The position numbers and the translations under genes are program-made. This document shows, piece after piece, positions 1-5,791 of a stretch of 5,791 bases of DNA (position 1 is the stretch's first letter; the number at the start of each line of letters is the position of its first letter). The notes under the pieces are model-generated. The model worked only from the letters and a program-made list of their open reading frames with translations. It was not told where the DNA came from and did no database searches. Origin of the DNA: Cellvibrionales bacterium UBA2511 (GTDB taxonomy: Bacteria; Pseudomonadota; Gammaproteobacteria; Pseudomonadales; Porticoccaceae); the NCBI GenBank assembly GCA_002341315.1, contig DDNV01000023.1:12897-18687 (forward strand). The letters are read 5' to 3'.

Positions 1-846
1 CGGAGGGTGGATAGGGGGCAGGGACTGAGCCAGTCGCATACCGTGTTTACCCGATTTATAGCTTTCGGCTTCCTGAATATGGCAGGTCTGGCATTGGGCA
101 ATGCCGGGTTTCTCAAGCCATTCACCGGAGCGGGCATCACTGTGACAGCCACCGCAGTCCACACCGGCATCGGCATGGTTGCTGCCAGACCATTCTCCAT
201 GGATATCCGGGTGGGCCATTTTCTGTTCGGGGAATGCGGGCTGTGGGTCGGGTATGCGTTTACTGGCGAGAATGTTGGCGCCGTTGGAATTGGTGAGGCG
301 AGCCATTTCTTTCAGCCATGGACCCGCGTGGTTGTGAACGAGAAAGTCTTCAAAGAGTGCCCGGTTGTCGTGATAGTTGTGGCAGCCTGCGCTGGCACAA
401 CTATCAAAGGTCAGATCCCGATGGCTCTCCCGGTCGTCGCCGACGTCGGTGTGACAGTGGAAACAATAATCCTCTGGCAGGGTTACTCCCATCGGGGCTG
501 TAATTTCTTTGCGGTGCTCGGTGTGACAGCTGACACAGTAGCGGGCATCAACCACACTGAGCCGGTCTGCATTGCGCGGGTCGGTAAACTTCTTTTTGGG
601 GTGCGTATCGTTGGCCTCTGCCAGCTCCGCACCATGGCAGCCGACACAGGCTTCCTGAATGAGTTCGGGACCACCAAAGGCCTCTGTATGGCAACTGCTA
701 CAGGCCAGTTCGATCTGGAAGTGCCCATGGCTGGTCTCGCCGATCAGTAGTGCCTGTTTATTGTCGGCCTTGAGCAGGATGTAGCCGTAGTAGCCGGCTA
801 TCGACAGCGTGACAAGAATCCATGTGGCCCAGATGATTTTTTTCAA
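1..846 (-). CDS. Membrane-anchored multiheme cytochrome c, at least 7 haems (C-terminus outside window)
   Basis: Likely a periplasmic electron-transfer cytochrome or the catalytic partner of the upstream oxidoreductase. The 282 residues visible hold seven haem c motifs: CSSCH (49-53), CVGCH (67-71), CVSCH (104-108), CFHCH (128-132), a CX4CH motif CASAGCH (150-156), CGGCH (231-235) and CQTCH (252-256). Many extra His residues could be distal ligands. Residues 2-3 are Lys, followed by a hydrophobic stretch at about 4-25 with no clear cleavage site, so an uncleaved Sec signal anchor is likely. The start is a TTG (844-846): no ATG or GTG lies in frame between it and the upstream gene, and AGGGG sits 8 bases before it. 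The frame is still open at base 1, so more protein, and probably further haems, lie to the left. The gene follows the oxidoreductase by 16 bases and is probably cotranscribed. The haem motifs are seen directly; the family (NrfB-, c3- or octaheme-like) and substrate are unresolved. Confidence 0.9.
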   Translation of the reverse strand, partial: MKKIIWATWILVTLSIAGYYGYILLKADNKQALLIGETSHGHFQIELACSSCHTEAFGGPELIQEACVGCHGAELAEANDTHPKKKFTDPRNADRLSVVDARYCVSCHTEHRKEITAPMGVTLPEDYCFHCHTDVGDDRESHRDLTFDSCASAGCHNYHDNRALFEDFLVHNHAGPWLKEMARLTNSNGANILASKRIPDPQPAFPEQKMAHPDIHGEWSGSNHADAGVDCGGCHSDARSGEWLEKPGIAQCQTCHIQEAESYKSGKHGMRLAQSLPPIHPP

Positions 847-854
847 TGCATCGG

Positions 855-859
855 CCCCT
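855..859 (-). promoter_or_regulatory. Ribosome binding site supporting the TTG start of the cytochrome
   Basis: AGGGG on the minus strand lies 8 bases before the TTG at 844-846, in the 16-base gap after the oxidoreductase stop. Two nearby ATG codons (starting at 863 and 851) are out of frame and both reach a TGA that overlaps the TTG, so they cannot start the cytochrome. This site decides the start call. Confidence 0.6.
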
Positions 860-862
860 GCA

Positions 863-2893
863 TCAGTAGTAATACACGGTGAGGATATGTAAAGCCAAAA
901 GGACGGGCAGGGGCCACGACACAATGATGTGCAGCCATTGCATAGACTTTCTTGTGCCCTGCGCGGCCCCTGTCGACAGTTTGTGGCCAAGGCCAATGGC
1001 GCCACTGGTAAAGGCGCCCATCAGGAGTACTGCAAGAAAGTTAACGATCAGCAATTGATTGAGATTGGACCCCAGGTGAAAACCGCTGTGCAGTACCAGT
1101 GTGATACAGCACAACACACCGAGTGAGGCATGGACCAGACGCCATCCAGAAAATTTCCCCATCCATTTCCAGGACAGGCGTTTGCGCAGTGACATGAACA
1201 AACCAATGGTTGTCAGCCCCAGCAGCGTAAAGCCCGTGACCTGTTTCCAGAACTTGTCATTCCAGACGCCCTCGAACCAGCCCTGTTGTTGAACGCTGTC
1301 AGCCACTTTTGCTTCCGGCCAGAAGGCGATTACAGCCACCAGTGAGATGGCCAGCAGTGCACCGATGGTGAGGGTGGTGGCCCCGGATTCTTTTTCCATG
1401 CTGGCAACGCCCAAAAGTTGCTGCAGCAGGGGTTTGCACGAACCGCAGACGGTGCCGGCCCGGGTGTGCTTCTGGAGTTCCGGCAGTGTGCTGCAATTAT
1501 TGGCAATCGCACTGGATAGTTGGCCACGACTGATATTGTTGCACTGGCAAATAATCGTGCCGCTGGGCCAGTTGCCAATATCGTCACTGCCCTTGCCCCA
1601 TAAGGTGCCGGTCAGATAAAACCGCAGCAGGTGCCAGAACCGGATTTTGCGTGCATTCTGATAGGCTTCCTGGACACGCCGGGACTCTGGCCAGTTGCCA
1701 ATAGCCACCGCGCCGATGATCTTGCCCCGGAGCAGCACCAGCTTCCGGTAGGCCCCACTGGGCTTGTCAAAATATTGAAGTTCTCTCTGGAAGGGCCTGC
1801 TGGGTAACTCGCTGATTTCCCCGAGACTGCAGACATTGGTGCCGACCACCTTGAGGTGGCTGATAGCCATGGAGCCCAGATAGCGCGGCAGGTTTTCCTG
1901 TGGTTCGCCAGCAATGATTTCCGCGGTCACCGCCGCCTGTTCGTAACCGGGGTTGACTAGCCCATAAGTGACGCCAAGGTGTTCGCAGCACTCACCGATA
2001 GCAAAAATATCGGGATCCGATGTCCTCATCTGGTCATTGACCAGAATGCCAGTACCCACCGGGATACGGGCCTTTCGAGCCAGCTCCAGGTTTGGCGTGA
2101 TACCGGTACAGAACAACACGGTATCGCATTGAATCATCTCCCCGTCCCGGGTGATGACCCCTGTGACATGCTCAAAGCCCTCCACTGAGCGCACACCGGA
2201 ATGGGTGATAACCTGGATACCCAGTGCGCGGACTTCGGCTTCGAGAAGCGCTGCTGCCTGCTCATCCAGCTGCCGGTTCATCAGTCGCGAACTCTGCTGA
2301 ACCACGGTGACGCTGGTATTGAATTTGAGCAGCCCCTTGGCGGCCTCCAGTCCCAACAGGCCACCGCCCACCACGACAATATGACGAGAGCGGAGGATTC
2401 GCGCATAGAGACTTTCGGTGTCCTTGAGACTGCGAAAACTGAATACGCCCTGGCGCTGGATACCCGGAATGTTGGGAATATGAGCGCGGGCACCGGTCGC
2501 CAGCACCAACTTGTGATAGTGGAAGCGGGTGCCGCTGGTATCGGTAACGGTTTTCCGTTCGCGGTCAATGTCCACGATGGCGGCGCTGGTAAACCGGAAA
2601 TTGGGGTGATTATCGATAGCGGGCAACGGCAGATCGATATCATCCCGGTTAATCTCGCCAGCCAACAGGGCGGAGAGCTGAATCCGGTTGTAGGGCTTAC
2701 AGGCTTCGTCACCGAACAGGTGAACAGCCAGTTGGGGTTTTCTGGCGAGAAGATCGTGGGTAAAGCGCATGCCGACAGGACCTGCGCCTATGACAATAAT
2801 GCCGACGTCATTGCGGGCTACCTGTGCCAGCTCAAGGGTGCTGGCATCAGGGGGTTCACAATAACCAATAGTGCTTGATGTTGTGGCGACCAT
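863..2893 (-). CDS. NirB/NasC-like FAD–NAD(P)H–[2Fe-2S] oxidoreductase fused to a putative di-heme b membrane domain
   Basis: Predicted to move electrons between cytoplasmic NAD(P)H and the membrane or periplasm. Numbered from ATG 2893 (676 aa): FAD Rossmann GAGPVG at 36-41, NAD(P)H Rossmann GGGLLG at 176-181, second FAD motif DIFAIGE at 295-301 (GE rather than GD, as in NirB), and a BFD-type [2Fe-2S] domain with C449, C451, C483 and C486. NirB would continue into a siroheme/4Fe-4S reductase. Here five hydrophobic helices follow (about 506-525, 549-568, 583-603, 613-635, 653-675). Basic loops at 570-580 and 636-650 place those loops inside and the C-terminus outside. H588/H602 in helix 3 and H655/H669 in helix 5 are each 14 apart, as in di-heme cytochromes b. 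A TTG at 2908 is a possible alternative start, but it lies in the tail of a terminator; ATG 2893 has AGG 6 bases upstream. The reductase half is clear; the haem b reading is inference. Confidence 0.88.
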   Translation of the reverse strand: MVATTSSTIGYCEPPDASTLELAQVARNDVGIIVIGAGPVGMRFTHDLLARKPQLAVHLFGDEACKPYNRIQLSALLAGEINRDDIDLPLPAIDNHPNFRFTSAAIVDIDRERKTVTDTSGTRFHYHKLVLATGARAHIPNIPGIQRQGVFSFRSLKDTESLYARILRSRHIVVVGGGLLGLEAAKGLLKFNTSVTVVQQSSRLMNRQLDEQAAALLEAEVRALGIQVITHSGVRSVEGFEHVTGVITRDGEMIQCDTVLFCTGITPNLELARKARIPVGTGILVNDQMRTSDPDIFAIGECCEHLGVTYGLVNPGYEQAAVTAEIIAGEPQENLPRYLGSMAISHLKVVGTNVCSLGEISELPSRPFQRELQYFDKPSGAYRKLVLLRGKIIGAVAIGNWPESRRVQEAYQNARKIRFWHLLRFYLTGTLWGKGSDDIGNWPSGTIICQCNNISRGQLSSAIANNCSTLPELQKHTRAGTVCGSCKPLLQQLLGVASMEKESGATTLTIGALLAISLVAVIAFWPEAKVADSVQQQGWFEGVWNDKFWKQVTGFTLLGLTTIGLFMSLRKRLSWKWMGKFSGWRLVHASLGVLCCITLVLHSGFHLGSNLNQLLIVNFLAVLLMGAFTSGAIGLGHKLSTGAAQGTRKSMQWLHIIVSWPLPVLLALHILTVYYY

Positions 2894-2909
2894 TCGTTGC
2901 CTGTTCAAT

Positions 2910-2957
2910 AAAAAAAGCCTGTCGGACCACTGTTAAAACAAGTGACTCGGCAGGCTT
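2910..2957 (-). terminator. Intrinsic terminator just before the oxidoreductase start, probable attenuator
   Basis: On the minus strand a 17-base arm (2957-2941, AAGCCTGCCGAGTCACT) pairs with 2931-2915 (AGTGGTCCGACAGGCTT), with two mismatches and two G·U pairs, across a 9-base loop. A run of seven T (2916-2910) follows. It could end the tat operon transcript. It also lies only 16 bases before ATG 2893, leaving no room for a promoter in between, so any transcript of the oxidoreductase must read through it. That makes it a conditional terminator in a leader. The neighbouring hairpin at 2951-2966 uses the same GCCTG strand and would compete with it. Confidence 0.75.
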
Positions 2958-2995
2958 CATTACCTGGAACTTGGTGTGTTGCCGTTACCCGGCAA
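2951..2995 (-). promoter_or_regulatory. Tandem leader hairpins, the second with an ANTAR-type hexaloop
   Basis: Two hairpins on the minus-strand RNA. P1 (2995-2979) is a perfect 6-bp stem UUGCCG/CGGCAA with a 5-base loop GGUAA. After 12 bases, P2 (2966-2951) is a 5-bp stem CAGGU/GCCUG (last pair U·G) with loop AAUGAA. ANTAR antiterminators such as NasR, NasT, AmiR and EutV recognise paired hairpins with six-base loops having A at position 1 and G at position 4. P2 fits, and its 3' arm is the 5' arm of the following terminator, as in the known mechanism. P1 does not fit: its loop is five bases and lacks the A and G. The call is therefore half supported. Confidence 0.4.
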
Positions 2996-3027
2996 GAAAG
3001 AGACTTTGGGACGGCTGTCTATGTCAA

Positions 3028-3043
3028 TGCATAATAGATGCCA
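3028..3043 (-). promoter_or_regulatory. Sigma-54-like -24/-12 promoter for the redox module
   Basis: The minus strand reads TGGCATCTATTATGCA. The consensus is TGGCAC-N5-TTGCA; the invariant GG (3042-3041) and GC (3030-3029) are present with exactly 10 bases between them, and two other consensus positions differ. The predicted start is near 3017, giving a leader of about 124 bases before ATG 2893. No good sigma-70 promoter was seen here. An IHF-like site and paired upstream repeats at suitable distances add support. Sigma-54 control would fit nitrogen-regulated genes. Confidence 0.45.
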
Positions 3044-3059
3044 ACCTAGAAAATACGCT

Positions 3060-3072
3060 TAATACATTGAAA
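3060..3072 (-). promoter_or_regulatory. IHF-like site
   Basis: The minus strand reads TTTCAATGTATTA, matching the core WATCAA-N4-TTR at all but one defined position. Its 5' side is strongly A/T-rich (homopolymer A and T tracts from 3068 to 3092), as IHF sites often are. It is centred about 49 bases before the predicted sigma-54 start, where IHF commonly bends DNA so that a distant activator can reach the polymerase. Confidence 0.35.
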
Positions 3073-3128
3073 AAAAAGGTTTTTTGTTTTTGTCGTCAGA
3101 GGTCGAAAGATGGACCGGATCAGAAAGC

Positions 3129-3168
3129 GTGCACTGTTTTTGCCACGGAGGTGGCGTTAATGGTGCAC
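3129..3168. repeat. Two GTGCAC repeats flanking a 5-bp inverted repeat
   Basis: The palindrome GTGCAC occurs at 3129-3134 and 3163-3168, with centres 34 bases apart, about three helical turns. Between them are GCCAC (3142-3146) and GTGGC (3151-3155), so the whole block can fold as a nested hairpin with a symmetrical 7/7 internal loop. The repeats lie about 115 and 149 bases before the predicted sigma-54 start, a usual place for enhancer sites of sigma-54 activators. One half-site reads TGCACCA, as in NtrC sites, but the second NtrC half is missing. Another possibility is an RNA structure ending the tat mRNA, although no T run follows. Confidence 0.4.
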
Positions 3169-3190
3169 TCGCTATAGATGATAAAGCGGG

Positions 3191-3943
3191 TCAGGCCCGA
3201 TTGTTGTCGCCGGTAGTTGAGCGTGGTTTGATACACCGGCCAAACAGGATACCCACTTCAAATAATAGCCACATGGGTACGGCAAGCAGGGTCTGGGACA
3301 GAACATCCGGGGGAGTGAGCAACATGCCGAATACAAAACAGATAACAAATACATAGGGACGTTTGTTAGCCAGCTGGTCCGGTTCGATCATGCCCATCCA
3401 AGTCAGGATTACCACGCCGATCGGGATTTGAAAACTGATGCCAAACGCAAAAAAAAGTTTCAGGACGAAATCCAGATAGCTGCGAATATCCGTCATGACG
3501 GCCACGCCTTCCGGGCCGACACTGGTGAAGAACATGAAAACCAGGGGGAATACCACATAGTAAGCGAAAGCCATTCCGCCGTAGAACAGCAGAACGCTGG
3601 AAAAAAACAGGGGCAGTACAATTTTCTTTTCGCGCTGGTAAAGCCCGGGGGCTACAAAGGCCCATACCTGATACAGAATAAAGGGCATGGCGGCAAAGAG
3701 TGACAACACCAGCGTCAATTTAAAGGGTGTGAGAAACGGTGATGCAACATCGGTGGCAATCATCGATGAAGTAACGGGCAGGTGTAGCCTGAGGGGTTCT
3801 GAAATATACAGGTAGAGGTCGTTGCTGAAAGAAAAAAGCCCCAGAAAAATCAACAGCACGACAATGACAGAGCGCAACAGACGATTGCGCAATTCAATGA
3901 TATGGCCGATGAAGGGTTGGCTCAGCAGTTTCTCTTCACTCAT
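3191..3943 (-). CDS. tatC: Sec-independent protein translocase TatC
   Basis: Inner-membrane core of the twin-arginine translocase. With TatB it recognises the RR signal peptide of folded cargo and recruits TatA. The protein is 250 aa, close to E. coli TatC (258), with six hydrophobic segments (about 22-39, 76-97, 110-139, 155-183, 195-208, 214-235). Family landmarks are present: [10 protein letters not shown] at 14-23 including the conserved Glu17, [10 protein letters not shown] around 98-107 with Glu105 (matching E. coli Glu103), and [10 protein letters not shown] with Asp213 (matching Asp211). The ATG at 3943 gives the family N-terminus [11 protein letters not shown] and overlaps the tatB stop by 8 bases, indicating translational coupling. 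An ATG at 3988 would add 15 residues inside tatB and is unlikely. Confidence 0.97.
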   Translation of the reverse strand: MSEEKLLSQPFIGHIIELRNRLLRSVIVVLLIFLGLFSFSNDLYLYISEPLRLHLPVTSSMIATDVASPFLTPFKLTLVLSLFAAMPFILYQVWAFVAPGLYQREKKIVLPLFFSSVLLFYGGMAFAYYVVFPLVFMFFTSVGPEGVAVMTDIRSYLDFVLKLFFAFGISFQIPIGVVILTWMGMIEPDQLANKRPYVFVICFVFGMLLTPPDVLSQTLLAVPMWLLFEVGILFGRCIKPRSTTGDNNRA

Positions 3944-4265
3944 GGTTTGGTTTCGTCGGCGTGTCAGCTGGCTCGGCTGACCGTTCATCCGTGTCAGGTT
4001 TGGTGTCCTGTGGGTCGGGCAGGTTCTCGAACTCCGCTTTGGCGTTTTTCAGATCGCGCATCAGTTTTTCGTTGTGCAACTGTCGGCGAATATCATCCAT
4101 GCCGACTTCGTTTTCGAGTTCCTGTCGTACGGAGGAAAATGTCTGGCGGATCCTGCCAATCCAGAGGCCCATGGTGCGCAGGGTCTGGGGCAGACGTTCC
4201 GGTCCCATGACAACCAGCGCCACAACGGCGATGACTAATAATTCGGCAAAGCCAATATCAAACAT
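3936..4265 (-). CDS. tatB: Sec-independent protein translocase TatB
   Basis: Partner of TatC in the signal-recognition complex. The protein is 109 aa, shorter than E. coli TatB (171) through a shorter acidic tail. It starts with the classic [10 protein letters not shown], a single N-terminal transmembrane helix (about 5-20), then GPERLP (21-26), the TatB hinge and start of the amphipathic helix. A charged helical region with many Glu, Arg and Lys follows to about 80, then a Pro/Asp-rich disordered tail. It starts at ATG 4265, 30 bases after the tatA stop, with only a weak ribosome site. The MFDIG start and GPERLP separate it from TatA. Confidence 0.96.
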   Translation of the reverse strand: MFDIGFAELLVIAVVALVVMGPERLPQTLRTMGLWIGRIRQTFSSVRQELENEVGMDDIRRQLHNEKLMRDLKNAKAEFENLPDPQDTKPDTDERSAEPADTPTKPNHE

Positions 4266-4295
4266 ACGGCAATATCTGCAAGATCGCTGTCACGC

Positions 4296-4538
4296 TTACT
4301 GCTCTGTGGTTTTCTTTTCGCCGGTCGACGCGGCGCTGTCATCGGTATTCATCTGGGTATTGGCCGATTTGCTGTCGTCAAGGTGTTCAGGTTCCTTGTC
4401 CGAATCGCCGGACATGGATTCTTTGAAGCCTTTGACGGCACCGCCGATGTCAGTGCCGATACCACGAAGTTTTTTGGTGCCAAAAATCAGCGCCACGATA
4501 ATCAGAATAATTAACAGTTCCTGCCAGCCAAAGCCCAT
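4296..4538 (-). CDS. tatA: Sec-independent protein translocase TatA
   Basis: Pore-forming subunit of the Tat system, 80 aa. It has one N-terminal transmembrane helix (about 5-19), then [10 protein letters not shown] (19-28), the conserved TatA hinge and amphipathic-helix motif, and [11 protein letters not shown]. The remaining tail is polar and acidic (Asp, Ser, Glu) and probably unstructured. ATG 4538 is preferred because it gives the family start MGFGWQELL and has AGAGAG about 7 bases upstream. A TTG at 4556 would add six residues directly against the hisE stop. It lies 18 bases after hisE in the same direction. Confidence 0.96.
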   Translation of the reverse strand: MGFGWQELLIILIIVALIFGTKKLRGIGTDIGGAVKGFKESMSGDSDKEPEHLDDSKSANTQMNTDDSAASTGEKKTTEQ

Positions 4539-4556
4539 AACTTTCTCTCTTGTCAA

Positions 4557-4901
4557 TCAGGTTGAATTGCGTTGCGCTTTCTCTTCGAGGCCCGACAGAT
4601 TGAAGCGTCGTTCCAGTTCCCTGAGAACCGGTTCAGGGCCTTCGCCGAGATGGGACAGCATCACCAGCGAGTGAAACCAGAGATCTGCGGTTTCATAAAT
4701 CACTTTGCTGTTGTCATTGGTGGCCGCTGCATCCTTGGCGGCCAGAATCGTTTCAGTACATTCTTCGCCTACCTTTTCCAGGATTTTGTTCAAACCCTTG
4801 TGGTGCAGGCTGGCCACATAAGACTCCTGATGCGAGTAGCCTTTGCGATCTTCCAGTATCTGGCTTAATCGGGTCAATATATCATCACGGCAACTGCTCA
4901 T
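4557..4901 (-). CDS. hisE: Phosphoribosyl-ATP pyrophosphatase HisE
   Basis: Second step of histidine synthesis in the cytoplasm: hydrolyses phosphoribosyl-ATP to phosphoribosyl-AMP and pyrophosphate. The protein is 114 aa, typical for free-standing HisE. It is an all-alpha MazG-like fold; the metal-binding acidic motifs are KVGEECTE (43-50) and ETADLWFH (70-77). ATG 4901 overlaps the hisI stop by four bases (ATGA) and has GGAG 10 bases upstream. An in-frame upstream extension to about 4949 lies inside hisI and is rejected. Its product is the substrate of HisI, encoded just upstream. Confidence 0.96.
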   Translation of the reverse strand: MSSCRDDILTRLSQILEDRKGYSHQESYVASLHHKGLNKILEKVGEECTETILAAKDAAATNDNSKVIYETADLWFHSLVMLSHLGEGPEPVLRELERRFNLSGLEEKAQRNST

Positions 4902-5281
4902 GAATAAATGTCTCCGGGATCTTTGATAACAGGGTCCACAGTGTGCCACTGCCCGTTTTTCAGGACACGATAAAAACAGGATACGCGCCCGGTGTGGCAG
5001 GCGATACCACCGAGCTGTTCAATCTGTAACACAATAACGTCGCCATCGCAGTCCAGACGGATTTCCCGGACCCGCTGAATATGACCGGATTCTTCACCCT
5101 TGCGCCACAGTTTTTGACGGGAGCGGGACCAGTACACGGCGCGACCCTCAGCGGCGGTGAGTTCCAATGCCTCTCGGTTCATCCAGGCCATCATCAGGAT
5201 ACGCCCCGACTCGGCGTCCTGTGCAACAGCGGGGAGCAGGCCATCTTCATTCCAGGTGATTTGATCGAGAAAGTCAGTCAT
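4898..5281 (-). CDS. hisI: Phosphoribosyl-AMP cyclohydrolase HisI
   Basis: Third step of histidine synthesis: opens the adenine ring of phosphoribosyl-AMP, using Zn and Mg. The protein is 127 aa from ATG 5281. Visible motifs are WRKGEESGH (59-67), DCDGD (77-81; Asp77, Asp79 and Asp81 bind Mg) and [14 protein letters not shown] (92-105; Cys95 and Cys102 with Cys78 bind Zn). ATG 5281 gives MTDFLDQ, which aligns with the start of Pseudomonas-type HisI. ATG 5290, three codons earlier, is possible; neither has a strong ribosome site. It lies about 57 bases after ubiB. It is a separate HisI, not the HisIE fusion of enterics. Confidence 0.96.
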   Translation of the reverse strand: MTDFLDQITWNEDGLLPAVAQDAESGRILMMAWMNREALELTAAEGRAVYWSRSRQKLWRKGEESGHIQRVREIRLDCDGDVIVLQIEQLGGIACHTGRVSCFYRVLKNGQWHTVDPVIKDPGDIYS

Positions 5282-5338
5282 GGCGGCCATTATGACACTT
5301 GTGGTTGGATCGGCAATACGGATTTTTCAGGGCGACCG

Positions 5339-5791
5339 TCAGCGCACTATCAATAACAGCACACCGATTCCCACCAGAGCCAGGCTACCGGCAGGCATTT
5401 GCTGGATGGTATGCGTCCATTCGGGAAAGGCACTGCCCAGACCAATACCGACCAGAGCCGCGCCGAGCAGGGTTCGTCGGCGTTGTCCCGGCCTGGCCGG
5501 AACACTGGCAGGAATTTCCTGCAGGCCAACTTCTTTTGCCTGCAGGCGTTCCAGGGTCTGAAAAACCAGCTGGGGTAGCTGGGGAAACTGCTCCAGCCAT
5601 TCCGGGCCGTGGCGTTTGAGTTGTTCCATCAGGGCGTTTGGCTTGAAGCGTTCTTTCAGCCAGCGCTCCAGGAAGGGATGGGCCGTGGCCCACAGATCCA
5701 GATCCGGATACAGCTGACGGCCGAGACCCTCGATATTGAGCAGGGTTTTCTGCAGCAACACCAGCGATGGCTGTACTTCCATATCGAAGCG
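5339..5791 (-). CDS. ubiB: UbiB, ubiquinone biosynthesis kinase-like protein, C-terminal part only
   Basis: Atypical ADC1/ABC1-family kinase-like ATPase needed for ubiquinone synthesis, anchored in the inner membrane. Only the last 150 residues are in the window; the kinase-like core lies off the right edge. The visible RFDMEVQPSLVLLQKTLL and the following GLGRQLYPDLDLW match the conserved region after the kinase core of UbiB. Two hydrophobic segments near the end (about residues 107-122 and 133-149 of this fragment) are the usual C-terminal membrane hairpin, and the protein ends ILLLIVR-like at the stop (5339-5341). It is the first visible gene of the ubiB–hisI–hisE–tatABC run. Confidence 0.95.
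   Translation of the reverse strand, partial: RFDMEVQPSLVLLQKTLLNIEGLGRQLYPDLDLWATAHPFLERWLKERFKPNALMEQLKRHGPEWLEQFPQLPQLVFQTLERLQAKEVGLQEIPASVPARPGQRRRTLLGAALVGIGLGSAFPEWTHTIQQMPAGSLALVGIGVLLLIVR

Noticed and set aside
7..750. Long plus-strand open frame of 247 codons
   Set aside because: It is antisense to the cytochrome; the opposite strand holds seven haem motifs in one frame, and the plus-strand product has no recognisable domain.
2201..2878. Plus-strand open frame of 225 codons
   Set aside because: Shadow of the FAD oxidoreductase, whose Rossmann motifs are read on the minus strand.
2856..2960. 34-codon minus-strand leader ORF starting inside the hexaloop
   Set aside because: The only ribosome-like AGG is 2 bases from the ATG, too close, and the product overlaps the oxidoreductase start with no regulatory codon run.
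3022..3027. TTGACA on the minus strand as a sigma-70 -35 box
   Set aside because: No acceptable -10 box follows at 16-18 bases.
3068..3092. A8-GG-T6 tract as a terminator hairpin
   Set aside because: The stem is only A·T with a 2-base loop; more likely a bent A/T-rich tract next to the IHF-like site.
3129..3168. Canonical NtrC binding sites
   Set aside because: Only TGCACC-type half-sites are present; the matching GGTGCA half at the right spacing is missing in both, so only a generic repeat is claimed.
1..5791. CRISPR array, tRNA/rRNA, insertion sequence or phage signs
   Set aside because: No regularly spaced repeats, tRNA-like folds, terminal inverted repeats or transposase-like coding seen on either strand.

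Overview
The window reads as the chromosome of a marine or environmental gammaproteobacterium. All supported genes lie on the minus strand. The order ubiB–hisI–hisE–tatA–tatB–tatC, read right to left, is the arrangement known from Pseudomonas and relatives. HisI and HisE are separate proteins rather than the fused HisIE of enterics. I cannot name the genus.

Right half (3191–5791), housekeeping: the 3' end of ubiB (ubiquinone biosynthesis), then hisI and hisE (steps 3 and 2 of histidine synthesis), then tatA, tatB and tatC (twin-arginine export of folded proteins). The genes are tightly packed. hisI/hisE overlap by 4 bases and tatB/tatC by 8, which suggests one operon.

Middle (2894–3190), a 297-base gene-free stretch that looks densely regulatory. 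Read on the minus strand it holds, in order: two GTGCAC repeats around a small inverted repeat, an A/T-rich block with an IHF-like site, a sigma-54-like -24/-12 element, a perfect 6-bp hairpin, a hairpin with an AAUGAA hexaloop of the type bound by ANTAR antiterminators, and an intrinsic terminator. The terminator ends only about 16 bases before the next start codon and shares a strand with the hexaloop hairpin. This resembles nitrate/nitrite-controlled attenuation leaders of the NasR/NasT type. It is inferred from sequence only.

Left half (1–2893), an accessory redox module of two genes. The first encodes a NirB/NasC-like FAD–NAD(P)H–[2Fe-2S] protein. In place of the siroheme domain it carries a five-helix membrane domain with two His pairs, each pair separated by 13 residues as in di-heme cytochromes b. 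The second, 16 bases downstream, encodes a membrane-anchored multiheme cytochrome c with at least seven haem motifs, running off the left edge. Together they could carry electrons between cytoplasmic NAD(P)H and the periplasm through one fused protein and a periplasmic haem wire. The terminal substrate cannot be read from the window. The regulatory signals hint at nitrogen oxides or nitrogen status.
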